Shown here piece after piece: positions 1-14,500 of a DNA stretch of 64,000 nt. The stretch spans positions 87,397,056 through 87,461,055 of the forward strand of contig CM049310.1 of NCBI GenBank assembly GCA_026874595.1. Reading direction: 5' to 3'. Position 1 is the stretch's first letter. The number at the start of each line of letters is the position of its first letter. The position numbers and the translations under genes were made by a program. The notes below the pieces were generated by a model. The model worked only from the letters and a program-made list of their open reading frames with translations. It was not told the origin of the DNA and searched no databases. The DNA is from Sipunculus nudus. Its lineage: Eukaryota; Annelida; Sipuncula; Golfingiida; Sipunculidae.

Positions 1-323
1 GGGTTTCCCCATCTAAATGCATTATGTTTATGCGTTATTAGAACAAGATCCCAGATTGTTTAAAAGAAGAAATACAAAAGAAATTAATTTATATAATCTT
101 TGTTGATATTTCTTATTTAAATTTTAATTGGTGAAGTAGTATAGTGGAAGATAGTTTAAAAACTCTTTTCTGCCGACTGGCTGCAATGGCAGCCATGTTT
201 AATCTAGCTGAATGGTCATGAAGCAGGAAAATAGGGAAAGTACACAAACAATTTCTCTTTGTGGGACGGAATTTTACATTTGAATTCTATCACACAAAAA
301 AACTTGACAGATTCCAAGTGTTT

Positions 324-2098
324 AACTAGAATACAGGTAGTCGACAAGCGACTACTTGTATCCGCCTAAATCAGAGTGGAACGGGTGAAGTGTTGCATAT
401 TAGCATGGATGTCTGCAGCCAAATTGTGTATGTAGGTTGCGCTACCTACGAAAAAATCCAGAAAGCTCTATACACATGCAAAACTTTGGCCCAATCGGTC
501 AAACGGTTCCCAAGATATGAGCTTGGATATCTGCTGCATAAACTAGAATGCAGGTGGCGCCACCTGTCATAAAATCAAGAGAGCTGTCGGGGATGTATAA
601 ACTTGCAAAATTTTAGGCAGATATGTCAAACCACTGCCGAGATATGAGTGATTTTATCCCATGGCAGACAAACAGATGGGAGCTGTGCAAACATGGCTGC
701 AGGTGGCGCCACGAGTTTTGCATATGATAGAGAGCTATGTGAGATTTATACACATGCAAAATTTTGGCCCAATCGGTCAAATGGTTCCCTAGATATGAGC
801 TTGGATGTCTGCAGCGTAAACTTGATTGTAGGTGGCGCCACCTGTCATAAAATCAGAAAAGCTATCCAATATGTATAAGCATGCCGAATTTCAGGTGAAT
901 TAGTCAAACCACTGCAGAGATATGAGTGATTTTAACCCAAGGCAGACGAACAGATGGACACTGTGCAAACATGGTTGCAGATGGTGCCACCATTTTCGGT
1001 GTATGTTATAAAGCTCTCCAAGGGCTACATTTGTGCAAAAAAAATTTTCTGATCGGTCAAACGGTTCCCGAGATATGAGCTTGGATGTCTGCAGCGTAAA
1101 CGTGAATGTAGGTGGTGCCACCTGTCATAAAATCAGAAAAGCTATCCAGGATGTATACGCATGCCAAATTTCAGGTGAATTAGTCAAGTCACTGCAGAGA
1201 TATGAGTGATTTTAACCCAAGGCAGACAAACAGATGGACACTGTGCAAACATGGTTGCAGGTAGCGCCACCATTTTTGGTGTATGTTATAAAGCTCTCCA
1301 AGGGCTACATTTGTGCAAAAGAATTTTCCTGATCGGTCAAACGGTTCCCAAGATATGAGCTTGGATGTCTGCAGCGTAAAGGTGAATGTAGGTGGCGCCA
1401 CCTGTCATAAAATCAGAAAAGCTATCCAGGATGTATACGCATGCCAAATTTCAGGTGAATTAGTCAAGTCACTGCAGAGATATGAGTGATTTTAACCCAA
1501 GGCAGACAAACAGATGGACACTGTGCAAACATGGTTGCAGGTGGCGCCACCATTTTTGGTGTGTGTTATAAAGCTCTCCAAGGGCTACATTTGTGCAAAA
1601 GAATTTTCCTGATCGGTCAAACGGTTCCCGAGATATGAGCTTGGATGTCTGCAGCGTAAACGTGAATGTAGGTGGCGCCATGTCATAAAATCAGAAAAGC
1701 TATCCAGGATGTTTACGCATGCCCAATTTCAGGTGAATTAGTCAAGTCACTGCAGAGATATGAGTGATTTTAAGTGGCGCCACCATTTTTGGTGTATGTT
1801 ATAAAGCTCTCCGAGGGCTACATTTGTGCAAAAAAATTTTCCTGATCGGTCAAACGGTTCCCGAGATATGTGGGTTTATGTGTGGAAACAGACGCACAAA
1901 CAGACGCAGAGCGCAAAGGAAAGGTCAGAGGTCAAAACAAAATCGGGGCGCAGCAGTTCTCATGTGACCCGAACATAATCCCGGGTTTCGGAAAATTCCG
2001 CCCAGCGGTTACGGAGGAGTTCTCCGGACACCTACGCGGCGGCGGCGGCGTCCAGCTGAAAACATAGTATCCGCAAAACTCTGTTTTGGCGGATACAA
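324..2098 (+). mobile_element. Non-autonomous element A with 280-bp tandem core (Helentron/pearl-like)
   Basis: The element opens with AACTAGAATACAGGTAGTCG, whose GTAGTCG and CGACTAC form a small hairpin. It ends with a strong hairpin at 2067-2096, stem GTATCCGC-AAAA pairing with TTTT-GCGGATAC. Between them lies a tandem array; the landmark TAGTCAA..CACTGCAGAGATATG recurs at about 901, 1181, 1461 and 1739, a period of 278-280 bp. Most units carry the perfect 14-bp palindrome AGGTGGCGCCACCT. The layout (AACTAG-like 5' end, tandem core, 3' hairpin) resembles the non-coding Helentron-derived and 'pearl' elements known from bivalves; that family assignment is inference. The element lies in an intron of the capping-enzyme gene. 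ORFs inside it recur once per unit and are not genes. Confidence 0.75.
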
Positions 2099-2569
2099 TT
2101 AAAGATTAGTATACACTTCTACGGAAACAAAGCATACTGAATTACTGACACATCTTCAGCTATAAACACTGGCACTGTGTAGTGACCATTAAAGAAAATA
2201 GTCCACATAGACAGAAATATGTGATAATCATAAACAATGTAAGGGGTCTAATTGGTCATAAGTTTTATAGAAGTATATGCGTTTGTAGAAATTGCCCAAC
2301 TATCATTCGGAGGAAAACTAACCAACGCCGGAGTCATAGATTTTTATTGTAGTAGCGCTAAAGCACGTCACCAGATTACCATGTGACACTTGGGCAATAA
2401 AAATATTTGACATGGGGGATTTAAAGTGACACAGGCAGTGCCTCAGAAACATGAATTTTATTTGGTCTCATGTTTATCAAAACATCTTTTGCCTTGTGTT
2501 GTGTGCTCTGCACCAATTTTTTTTATTTTGGATGCAGACAAACAAACAGTCACAGGTGAATAACATAAC

Positions 2570-5500
2570 CTCCTGGACATACCCTGACCAGCCACAGATT
2601 TCCTGAACACGCCTCTGTATCTGACTCAGTTGGGGCTGTGTCTGAACCTGTGTGACTCCTTTGACACCTTCGGCAAATGTGGCAACCTGCAAATATACAG
2701 AGGGTATTTGAATAGACATAATTTCAATCTGGATCACAAGATCTCAATGATCCCCAACATGCAAGAGAATTACAGCCTTTTTCATATTTTCACCCTCCAT
2801 TGTTATTGACCTAGGAGAGAAATGATGGAAATATATACATATTGGATAGGCCCTTGGCCTGAATGTGGCACTATCTATTTAATTAGGCTGAAGATAACCA
2901 TACAATATGCATGATATGTTATTATTAAGCCTTCTGGATTTCAGGGTTAATATGCAAAAAATATGCATGGAATATGATTATGTTTTGCGCCAATTATTGC
3001 TCCCGATGCATGTTTATATCCAATTTTGTAGAGGTGCAAGCAAACAAATATAAATGAAATGCTGGCATACACCATGATATTTCAAGGAAGACTAACTATA
3101 TTGCATGAATATTTAACATGCCTGAAATGTGAATTGGTACCTTTGCTCAGTAAGCCACCCCATACACTTAGAAGGAAATAGCTTAATTTGTACCTTTTCT
3201 CAGTAAGCCACCCCACACCCTAAGGATACAGTTTATGTGGTGCCTTTACTCGGTAAGCTACTCAATGTCACCAGAGGACAGTGACTTAGTTATGACCTAG
3301 GTAAATTTGAGCAGGGAGTATGACCTTTTTTTGACCAGATGATCGTTTTGCTAGTTTATTGTATATGAGTATAGAGTATCAATGTTTAAATATTAGTGTA
3401 GGAACATAAGTAAGTGACACCACGTGTTTCATTTAGTGTCAATTTTAATGCAGTTTTGTAGTCAGTAGGCACACCTTCCTCTTTTTGATGTTACTTTCAA
3501 GGCAACTTAACTCCATGTAGGATGACTCTGTTTAGCAGTCTCCATGGCAACTATACCCTAACTATATCTATACCATCTGGTACAGTTATCAAAGCATCAA
3601 CATGTGTTTAGGTTAAGTTTCTCAGGTTGTCATCTCTTGGGGGCATGACCACATTAAAATTCATGTTTATGAAGGACATTCAACATGGATGGAAGACAAG
3701 TGGTGACTGGACAGACCTCGAGAGGGCATCAGTCATGTGACCAGATGATTTGTCAGCATGGACTTATACCCTGTGTAGTGTTTTTAAGGACTTGGTGTTT
3801 TATTTTGCATTTCTTCAGTGATTGCTGGTGGTACACCTCACAGAGATAAGTTATTTCTTTCTGTGTTATTACATTTTGTTTTTTTCACAATAGTCTTTCT
3901 TCAAGGACGTGAGTATGAGACCAGCCAGTTGATTTGACTGTTAAAAAAAAGGACCTGGACGTTCACATCCCCAGTGATGTGACACCCCACACCCTTAAAA
4001 GGATACAGTTTACAAGTGTTAACAATATATGAATACACTGAGTTTTTTCCCTTTCCAATTCCTTTACACTTACCTATATAAATTTACTTAATATTAAAAT
4101 ACAATGTGGTTTCTGCGGTATTCCTCTTTCTAAAACTGAAAGACCAAATCAGTTAATCATGTACTAATAATCAAAATGGAAAATAATGAACACACTTAAA
4201 GAGAACTGAAAGATAAACAAATATTACTCTAAAAGACAATTACTCTAAAATGAAAACTGAGTATACCTGTCATATTAATACTTGCTTATATTTGAAATGG
4301 TTATGAAGGTGTTTTGATTGATATTGAGTGTTTTAAAGATGAGTGAAAAATAAACTAACCTTTTGTACTTCACGCTTCCTGCCTCTTCCCTTGGCTCGGT
4401 TTCCTGATTGCTCTGAGATCATATTGCCATCATCATCCCTGTCGTCGGATTCTGATTTAAAAACCAACAGGTGAACCAGTTTACCAGGAGGAAAGGTCAA
4501 TTTATAGCCAATACATACTGTGCCTTCAATAAGCAAAATATTCATAAATTTATTTGGCAAGTAACTGATATAATAACTGGATGTATCTTCAGTGGACCTG
4601 ACAAGGCATCATAATGATTACTTCTGTTATATCTTTTTTTGCAAAATATGCAGTGAAAAAAAACATATACATTGTGAAGGGCATTCAATATTCCATCAAT
4701 ACCCTAATACAGAAGAACTATCATGGGAGGTCAAATAAGGAGTTCTTCTTTAAAATAACAATCATTTAAATTATTTATAAATATCTAACACTTGGATAAT
4801 TTATGGGTGCAGGAAAATGCTGTCTTTTAAAAAAAAAAAAATATTGATTTTACTTTTAGGTTTCCACACTTTTGATAACGCCCTGAAGTGAAGAGACTGT
4901 AAAGACCAAGAGACTGCAGATCTGTCTGAATCATAAGCCTTGTTTTTTTAGACCTGTTATTTGGCAAGCAATGACATAGCTGCTTTATCACAATAGCAGA
5001 CATTTATTTGTGTAACATTACTAAGTTATACCTGTGTACATGTAGATCTGTTCTTGATAATGTAACGGGACCTGTACAGCTGTTATAGTGGTTCTTATGG
5101 CTTTAAGGTCTCAGAACTGTCAAATGAATATGTACAGGCACTGTTTCAGTTGTTCCTTGGCTTAATACTTTACAAACTCCTGATCTGGAACCCCTTGACA
5201 TGTACTTATTCTAAAAGCTGAAAATGTGCTCTCCACTTTGGTTTATGAAAGTTTACATTCTCTGATACTGGTTGATTTTATTAGATTTTAAATATTTTAA
5301 TGAATTTCAGACATTTGACTAAAAAGCATTCATTCCAGCATAGTGTATTTAACTTTTAAATAAAACAAATTTGTTTCTTTTTTAAGTTTCACTTATAAAA
5401 GGCTTTCCATTAAAGATAGGCAAAAATTAGAATTATGCAATTTATAAGACATATTTTAACCCCACATAATGAAATGGAATGTTTTGAACCAGAAATTTGA

Positions 5501-8500
5501 CTGAGAAGTACTGATTTAAATTTAAACTAGAATATGGGTAGTCAACAAGGAACTAGGTGTATCCAACATATCACAGACGCATGGGTAAAGTAAGGCATGG
5601 AATGTTCCTGACATGACATGACTCCAGATCTCCAGATCAGATAGAAACACCATGCAAGATTTCAGGCCGAGACACTAATCTACTACTGAGAAAATGTGCA
5701 TCAATGTATTCTATAAAAAGAGAACAGCAGATGGCACCACCAGTATTGTCTTCAACAAAGCTATCCAAGATGGATAAACATGCCAAAATTTCAGGCTGAT
5801 ACATCCACTCTTGAGATATGAGCAATATTTACCCAAAGCAAACACATGGATGGATGCCACCTGAAATGATTGCAGACGGTGCCACCAGCATGAGTATGAG
5901 ATGGAGGTATCCAAGATCTATGGACATGCACAATTTCAGGCCAATATGGCGTATCACTCCTGAGAAAAGGGCATTAATTTATACTATGAAAATAGTAAGG
6001 TAGGTGGTGCCACCTGTCTGGTCTATGAGAAAACTCTCCAAGGTGGATGTACATGCCAAATTTCAGAGCAATACACTGAACCACTCCAGAGATAATAGCA
6101 ATTTTCACCTCAAGCAAACGTACAGATGAACGCCACATGAAAATTTTTGCAGATGGCGCCCCTAGTCTTGAATACGAGATGGAGGTATCCAAGGTCTATG
6201 CACATGCACAATTTCAGCCCAATACACTGAACCAATCACTAAGACAAACAGATGGCAAACAGATGATTGAGAGATCCAAGATCTATGGACATGCATAATT
6301 TCAGCTCAATACATTGAACCACTCCTGAGATATGGGCCGTTATCAAAAAGACACCCAGATTCATACTGCATAATGACCTCAGGTGGTGCCACCAGTCTTT
6401 GTTAGGCACATATACATGGATTAGCAAATAACTATGCCGGGTATTGGAAAGACTGGTCCACGGGTCTCAGAGGAGTTCTCCATAAACAAACACAGCTGCG
6501 GTGACGGTGGAACCCAGTCAAAAACAGTATCCGCAATACTTTGTTTTTTTGCGGATACAAATTTATGTAATTAGTACATTTTTTTATGTTAAAATGTTTT
6601 GGGAAATCCCAAAGTTTTCACATCCATATTGCAGAGACTATCTTTAGCTTTCAGAGAGGTACATGTCTAGTGGTCACAGAGCAACAGTTTTGTAAAATAA
6701 AGGGAAAAATGAAACAATTTGTAGACAGAATCCTAAGACCTTGAGGAGCCTCCCTACCTGTACACCAGTCAGGGAGTGGCGGTGCTGGTGGCGTGTCCTC
6801 TTTGTCACCGTAGCGTGAGTACAGTTCTAACAGGTAGTCCTCCTTGTAGATCCCTGGTGGCCTTGCCTGTAATACAGTAAAACCTGCCTAGAAAGACCAC
6901 CTGTCCGGTAAGACCACCTGTCTAGTAAGACCACCTGTCTAGTACTACCACTTGTCTAGTACTACCACCTGTCTAGTAAGACTACCTGTCTATTAGACCA
7001 CCTGTCTAGTAAGACCACATATCTCTTAAGATCAGCCTTGCATACACATTGTCTAATAAGACCACCTGTGAATTATGACCACTTTTTTGCTAGTCCCAAG
7101 GGTGGTCTCATACTACAGGCTTCACTGTATATGTAATCTGTACTTACTCCAATATATGATTTTTTTGTGTTTACATTTATGAAATGACCAGTCACAGACA
7201 TGATACGATAAAAGGGTATACTAGTTGTTTAATTTCTCTTTATTAGAAGTTCACTAGCATATTTTACTTTTTATAGGGATGGCCTGAAATGATAATCCTA
7301 ATATCACAATACTCATTAATATAGTCTGTAAATGTTACATTTTATTTACTTTCATATATGAATGGGAAGCAAATCTATTTTAATGCCATATGAGAGCATA
7401 ACATTTTATAGCATAGACAGATAAACCGGCTTTATGAATTGAGGAATCTTTTATTAATTCTTTAAAGAAAGAAAATGTTGGTGGTTAGTGAATTACAGAA
7501 AAAGCCACTCACATTAGCGAATGCTTGAACTGCTGCATCAACACTGAAAAATAAAATAAATGGTTGACATGATGGAGAGACTAATCAATCTTTACAGAGC
7601 TATTTGTCAGAAATACCACCAATGTCATCGTATTTTTTTTTTTTCAAAATTGCAAAAGCTCTTTTAGAGAAACAAAATAATCCCCATTAATCAAAACAGT
7701 CCAAATAAAAAAATAAATATCATTTTTTTAATTTTCACATATATCATAAACTGTGGTTGCATTTTTGTTTGCAAGGGTATTCATTTCATGATATTTGCAA
7801 ACTGGAAATAATCAAGAATAGGAAACCCGCCAGAAGATGGGATAAGAGGGGATGATACATCTGCACAAATAGATTAGTTATCACACCTCTGGAAACTTGG
7901 TTCTTTAATCTGTGCATGGAATTGGAACTGGCCCTTGCAAACCACATTAATTAATTTTAATAATAAAACAACTGTAACAGAAACTAGATGTGGTCGGACA
8001 ATGGTCCTCAGAGGGCCCCTAGCTTCCGCTAGTGTTGGACAAGTTTACATATGGGTGAAAAATCAAGTTAAATTTGAAAAATATGACAAACAGAAACAGG
8101 TATTTATCAATATGCATGAGGGAAAAATCCTACTGAATCAAATGATGTTACAGAAGATATGTCTGAAAACAAGGCCTACAGGCCTAATGCGAACCTGTGC
8201 AAAGTTGTGGAGTATGAATGGAGGTTTATTTCTAAAATTTAATATTGATCCTTTTAAGTCCTGCATATCTACCTTAGCCATTATGATTTCAGCAAAATGG
8301 ACATTTCGGACCTGCAAGTTTCAGACTAGGACATTTTAAAACTAGAATATGGGTAGTCAACAAGCGACCATGTGTATCCGCAGAAATCAGAGTGGGACAG
8401 ATGAAGTGCGGCATGGATTAAGTGGCAAGGGGAATAGAGTGAGGTGTGTTGCATATTAGCATGGATGTCTGCAGCGTACACGTGAATGTAGGTGGCGCCA

Positions 8501-11500
8501 CCTGTCATAAAATCCAGAAAATTGTCAAGGATGTACAAACCTGCAAAATTTCAGGTGGATAAGTCAAACCACTGCTGAGATGTGAGTGGTTTTATCCCAA
8601 GGCAGATGAACAGATGGGTGCTGTGCATTAATGGTTGAAGGTAGCACCACCAGTTTTGCCTATGATGAAGAGCTATATGAGATCTATACACATGCAAAAT
8701 TTTGGCCCAATCGGTCAAACAGTTCCCAAGATATTAGCTTGGATGTCTGCAGAGTAAACCTGAATGTAGGTGGCACCACCTGTCAAAAAATCAAGAAAGC
8801 TTTCCAGGATGTATAAACCTGCAAAATTTCAGGTGGATAAGTCAAACCACTGCTGAGATATGAGTGATTTTACGCCAAGGCAGATGAACAGATGGACGCT
8901 GTGCATAAGTGGTTGCATGTGACACCACCGGTTTTGCCTATGATGAAGAGCTATGTGAGATCTATACACATGCACAATTTTGGCCCAATCGGTCAAACGG
9001 TTCCCGAGATATTAGCTTGGGTGTCTGCAGAGTAAACGTGAATGTGGGTGGCGCCACCTGTCATAAAATCAAGAAGGCTCTCCAGGATGTATAAACCTGC
9101 AACATTTCAGGTGGATATGTCAAACTACTGCTGAGATACTAGTGATATTATTCCAAGGCAGATGAATAGATGGACGCTGTGCAAAAATGGTTACAAGTGG
9201 GGCCACCATTTTTAGTGTATGTTATAAAGCTATCAAAGGGCTACATTAGTTCAAAATTTTTAGCCTGATTGGTCAAACGGTTCCTGAGATATGCAGGTTT
9301 ATGTGTGGCAACAGACTCACAAATGGACGCTGGGAAGCGAGGAAAGGTCAGAGGTCAACCAAAAATGAGGGAGCAGCAGTTCACATGTGACCTGATGATA
9401 AACCCAATTTGCTAAAAATGCAAACCAAGTTTTTTCAAACAGTTGAAAGATATTGTTCCAATAATCTGGGAATTCTGCATCTAAACATTGTCTCTAGACG
9501 TCTAGACACTGTGTCTAAGCGTCTAGACACCCCCCCCACCGAGCCAGGTCAGTTGCCATGGTGATGTCTGGACCCCACCTGTTTGTACTGAGTGACCTCT
9601 TGACTTGGCTGCTGAAACTCAGCAAATCTGTTTTCAAATACAGAAAGCCTTTTTCAATTGGCTACGTTTTTTTAAAACTGTATTTACCCAATCTATTCTT
9701 ATAAAACTGGCAGAACCCTACCATAGAATAATTCTTGTAAAGTTTAAACCAATCAGCTTTACAGTTTCATCATAAATCAGTGTATAAGCAAGAAGAGTTT
9801 AAAATTACATTTTCGCTCGTAAAAAACACATCAATGTAGGTGGCGCCACCAATACCTCAAAATCAGATATGACATATGTGACAAATATTGGTATAAAATT
9901 TGGTGATTATAGCTCTAGCTGTTTCTGATATTTTAATTTTAGGGTGCTTTTTTGGACAGATGACTAAGTTCAACCTCCTGTAACTCGGCCAAAATCTCTG
10001 AACTGGAACCATTCGAAAAACTTGAGAGAGATTGTTCCAGGGATCATTTCAGTGAAATATTGGACAATTTGGCTGGACAGTTTCAGAGAAGAAGATTTTT
10101 AAAGGGTTTTAAGCTTTTTCTCTATAAAATCTAAATTAATGCAGATACCCAATAATAAGCTCCAGGGCACCAAATTTAACATGTGACTAATTCTTACATG
10201 TAATTTGGAGCTGCTAGCTCCGACGGTTTCTGACTCACATCCATGGACAGCAGAAAGCCAGCCCTGGACGGCGGACGGCTGACGGCGGATGGCTGACGGA
10301 CGACGCTGCGCCATCGCATAAGCTCACAGGTTCGCTAAAAATGTGCGATAGAAAATCACTGAAAGTTGTCTGTTAGCCATATTTGATTTTGAGCAAGTCT
10401 GTAATTCAATAAGTCTGGAGCCCTCATAGGCACCAATGATCCCTGTGAAATTGGGAAAGCTGCAGTAATGTTGTTATTGAGTTATTGCTTGCGAAAAAAA
10501 ATCAGTGATTGGGCTGTGGCAGCTATACTGGAATTCAGACAGGTCTGTTATTCAATAGGTCTGGAGCACTCATATGTACCAACCATCCCTGTAAATTTGG
10601 GAAAGCTGAAATATGAATTTGGGAAAGCTGCAGAAGGTTGTTGTTGAGTTATCACGCGTGAAAGAAAATCAGCGATCAGGCTGTGGCGGCCATATTGGAA
10701 TTCAGACAGGTCTGTTATTCAGTAGGTCTGGAGCCCTCATATGTAACAACCATCCCTGTAAATTTGGGAAAGCTGAATAATGTTGTTGTTGAGTTATCAC
10801 GCGTGAAAGAAAATCAGCGATTGGGATGTGGCGGCCATATTGGAATTCCAACAGGTCTGTAATTCAATAGGTCTGGAGCCCTCATAGGTTCAAATCATCC
10901 CTGTGAATTTGGGAAAGCTGCAGAAGGTTGTTGTTGAATTATCACACGCAAAAGAAAATCAGCGATCGGGCTGTGGCAGCCATATTGGAATTCAGACAGG
11001 TCTGTTATTAAATAGGTCTGGAGCCCTCATAGGTTCAAATCATCCCTGTGAATGGAACCATGGAGCCTGGACCCATATCATGCGTGAAATAAAATCAGTG
11101 ATTGGGCCTAGGCGGCCATATTGGAATTCCGACATGTCTGTAATTCAATAGGTCTGGAGCCCTCATAGGTACCCATTATCCCAGTGAATTAGGGAAAGCT
11201 GCAGTATGTTGTTGTTGAGTTATCGCGCATGAAAGAAAGTGGCACTGACGGAAGGACGGAAGGACAGATGGACGGAAGGACAGACTGACACGGTGATCAC
11301 TATAGGGCACCGCTTGTCAAGCTAGGCCCTAATAAATGAGATTTTATTCTTATCATATAATAAATACATATACTGGTGTACTAATTTTTGTACAGTGGGA
11401 TCGAGAAAATGAAACCCTCATGAAAACGTAAAAATAAGGAAACCGCAAAATTTAAGCCTCAATAACATGTAGCCAACCACAGTAACATATGATCTTTGCA

Positions 11501-14500
11501 ATAACTGAACAATTTATTAATTCTGCTAAATTTAAGCTTATTTTTTGTAGCAACAAGTTAAATAATTTGATTACAACTAACCTCCAGTCCAACTTTTCTA
11601 CCATATAGGCCACTATGAGGAAACCTGTTCTGTTGAACCCATGAGTACAGTGAACACCTGGAAATATGAGACATAAAAAAGTTGATAACAGCTAACAGTT
11701 ACAAATGAACATTATGTGGTGAAGCTTCCTGAAAGATATTCAGAAATCCCTGTCAGCACAAATGCTTGCTATGATTATGAGTATTCTTTTTGAAGCCAAA
11801 GAACTTTTTAGAAAGAAGAAATACTGTAATCAAACCAATCAGACTTAAAATGTATTTAGTCGAGTTTATTCCATTGCAAGATACCTGAAACAGTTCATGA
11901 TACAAAAGAAGTACATACTACTACTAACTGTGTTATATTTAGGAAGCTAATATCACATGAAAATAAACTGACATAAGTAAAACCATAAAACAATAAAAAG
12001 ACCATAGATATCTATTTTTCACAAGTTAAAAATATTTTTATTTACATTAATACTTGATAAAATAGAAAGGTGTCTATAGATTCATAAGGGATTAAAGGTA
12101 GTGCTTTCATGTTACATAAAATTTACCTATTATTTCCAGTGGTTTCTGTCTGATAAAATTCTCACAAAGTCCCAAAAATGCCTGTGTCTGTTCTACGGAG
12201 GGTGTCTCTCCATGCCTACAATTGATTAAATCCATAATGTAAACTCTGATACATTGTTTGTTTCAGTACCACTAGGTTCCAAGTTTATTCATTTTTAAGT
12301 TTTTTTTTAAATATTGTACATGACCAAAATTTTAATTTCTCCTGTACTATGCCCTCACATTTTTTATTTTTCATATGTTTCGTAAATTTGGCTACATTAT
12401 AAAAAATAAAATCTTTAATACAAGCTTTTAACGTCATCTTCTCCAGGTCTGTCACTATAGCCAACAGGGTGAAATTCAAGGTCTTTCAAGGATTTAAATT
12501 TACAAAACTAGCCAAGATCAAACACTTCAAAGCCTTGAAAATTGAAAATGCATAGAACACTTTGTAGAATTTTAAATGATTTTTTTCTTTAATATTTGAC
12601 CATCTTTCCCTTTATTTCTTTCAATCATTGAACATTATTTTATTACCAATTCCTACTACTGTTATAGACCTACCCTCTGCACTGCAGCTTGAGGTATTTA
12701 CAATCTTTTTCTTCTACAGTGTCTTTGTTGTAGAATCTGGTTGTGTTGGTCAGATCAATCCACAGACCAAGAGTAACCTGCACAAATATAAGTATTATAC
12801 ATAAAACTATTGGTGTTTCCATAAACAAAGAAATACAAAAGTCATACCTAAGATAACCTTAATTGTTTCAGACCAGTTAAACTGACTCTCAAGACACGAG
12901 GTGTTCTCAACTAATTTGATTTCAAAATGTTTTCTATTTTACTTCCAGATAAACCTGAAGTATTATCTAACCTTCTAAACAACTTTTAAACATTTGGTTT
13001 TGTATTATACACTAAAAGTTACTACAACTACAAGTTTCAATCTAATTTTGGATCTCCATTGAAATTTAAATACACATTACTATAACACCACAAAACAGAG
13101 ACAAATATTGATGAAAGCAATATCTGACATTACGTTATCTATCAGCTGCATTTAAGCTGAAACTCATCATTCATTGACAAGAAACAAGGCAACAATGCCT
13201 TTTCTCTTTGAAATAAATAAAAGTTTTACCTAAAATTTAAAATTTTTGCATAGTTTGGGAATAGATTTACCAAAGAGATTTTGATATCATTTTAAATGAT
13301 CAAGGAAAATTAGGTAATACCCTAAAATATAATAGTTATGGAGTGGTAACTTTAAATAATCATACAAACACCTAAAATGCATCATAAATAGGCGTAAATG
13401 ATTCTGCACAGATTTCTTGTACATTTTCTGTTTTCATTTTTTTTGTTTAGGGATTTACGGTAAGGATTATTGATTACTCACTGTACATTGTTTTGTGAGT
13501 TAGAAAAACAGTAATTACTTAGATCAACAATTACTGCTTGACCAGACCTGCCAGTACAGCTAAACTGAGAGTTCACACAAAATTGATTATTTCAGTGATA
13601 TCAGACGTAAGAATATTAGCTTCATATATAAAGTTCATATGGAGTCACACAGGGGATTCTCCAGAGAACTTTGGTTCAATCAGATCACAGGAAAGTTAGA
13701 AAGTACACTTCCAACTCTGTCATTATTGTGACCTACTATAGGTCATCCAATAGGGTTTAGATTTTACAATGAAATGCAGAAATATGGATATGTATTTCTC
13801 ATATGTCACATGACAGCTGAGCTCTGTATCAAAACTTTTGTTTCATGTATGCCTGAGGAGACTGGGCAGGTCTCTCAGAAAGAGACTGGACCAGACCTCT
13901 TGCTTTTGAATAAAGACTTCTGTCTTCAACCTGGTCTTGGAACAATGTTAGCAATGTGCAACAGTAGCTGTATGTGATACAGGTGGGACATCCCCATCCC
14001 CATCCCCATCCCACATCAATATACTTAATTTTATAGCATTGTGTATCACATTGTGAGTGAAGACTTATGTTATGTATCATATTGTGAGATCATATTGTGT
14101 ATCATTACTGCCTTAAAACCGACAACATGTACAGATAAACATACACATTAAAATCAGAGATGTCATAGTATCCACAACTTGGCATACCCCCTCTAAAACA
14201 GGCCATCTTCTTCTGAAGCAATTATTTACACTTTACCAGTGTCATGGTCAAAATTGTTTTAACTTGTCTGACACTTTGTGGAAATGATCGATTAATAAAA
14301 TTTTTTTAAGGAAATGAAAGCAGTGAAATAAAGTTATGGGGTTCACAAAAATCCTGCATTTCAGCAGACTTGACCTTGAAAACCATAGTCAAGGTCCCCA
14401 GCCTGAGAACAAATCTGAGATCTCAGCGGTAACAATATGTGTGTCAAATGCGAGGAAAAAATATGCTGTACTTAAAAAGTTATGGGGTTCAAAAAAATTC

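Noticed and set aside
900-1681. Three nearly identical 70-73 codon minus-strand frames ([14 protein letters not shown]...)
   Set aside because: They repeat with the 280-bp period of element A and contain no independent coding signal.
1-2569. Search for the capping-enzyme guanylyltransferase active-site exon (KxDG)
   Set aside because: No minus-strand exon encoding that motif was found; this stretch is intron and element A, so the remainder must lie outside the window.
7935-8339. 134-codon plus-strand reading frame
   Set aside because: It lacks recognisable domains, opens in a CTAGATGTGGTCGGACAA repeat-like stretch and ends at the border of element C. It lies on the opposite strand within a capping-enzyme intron.
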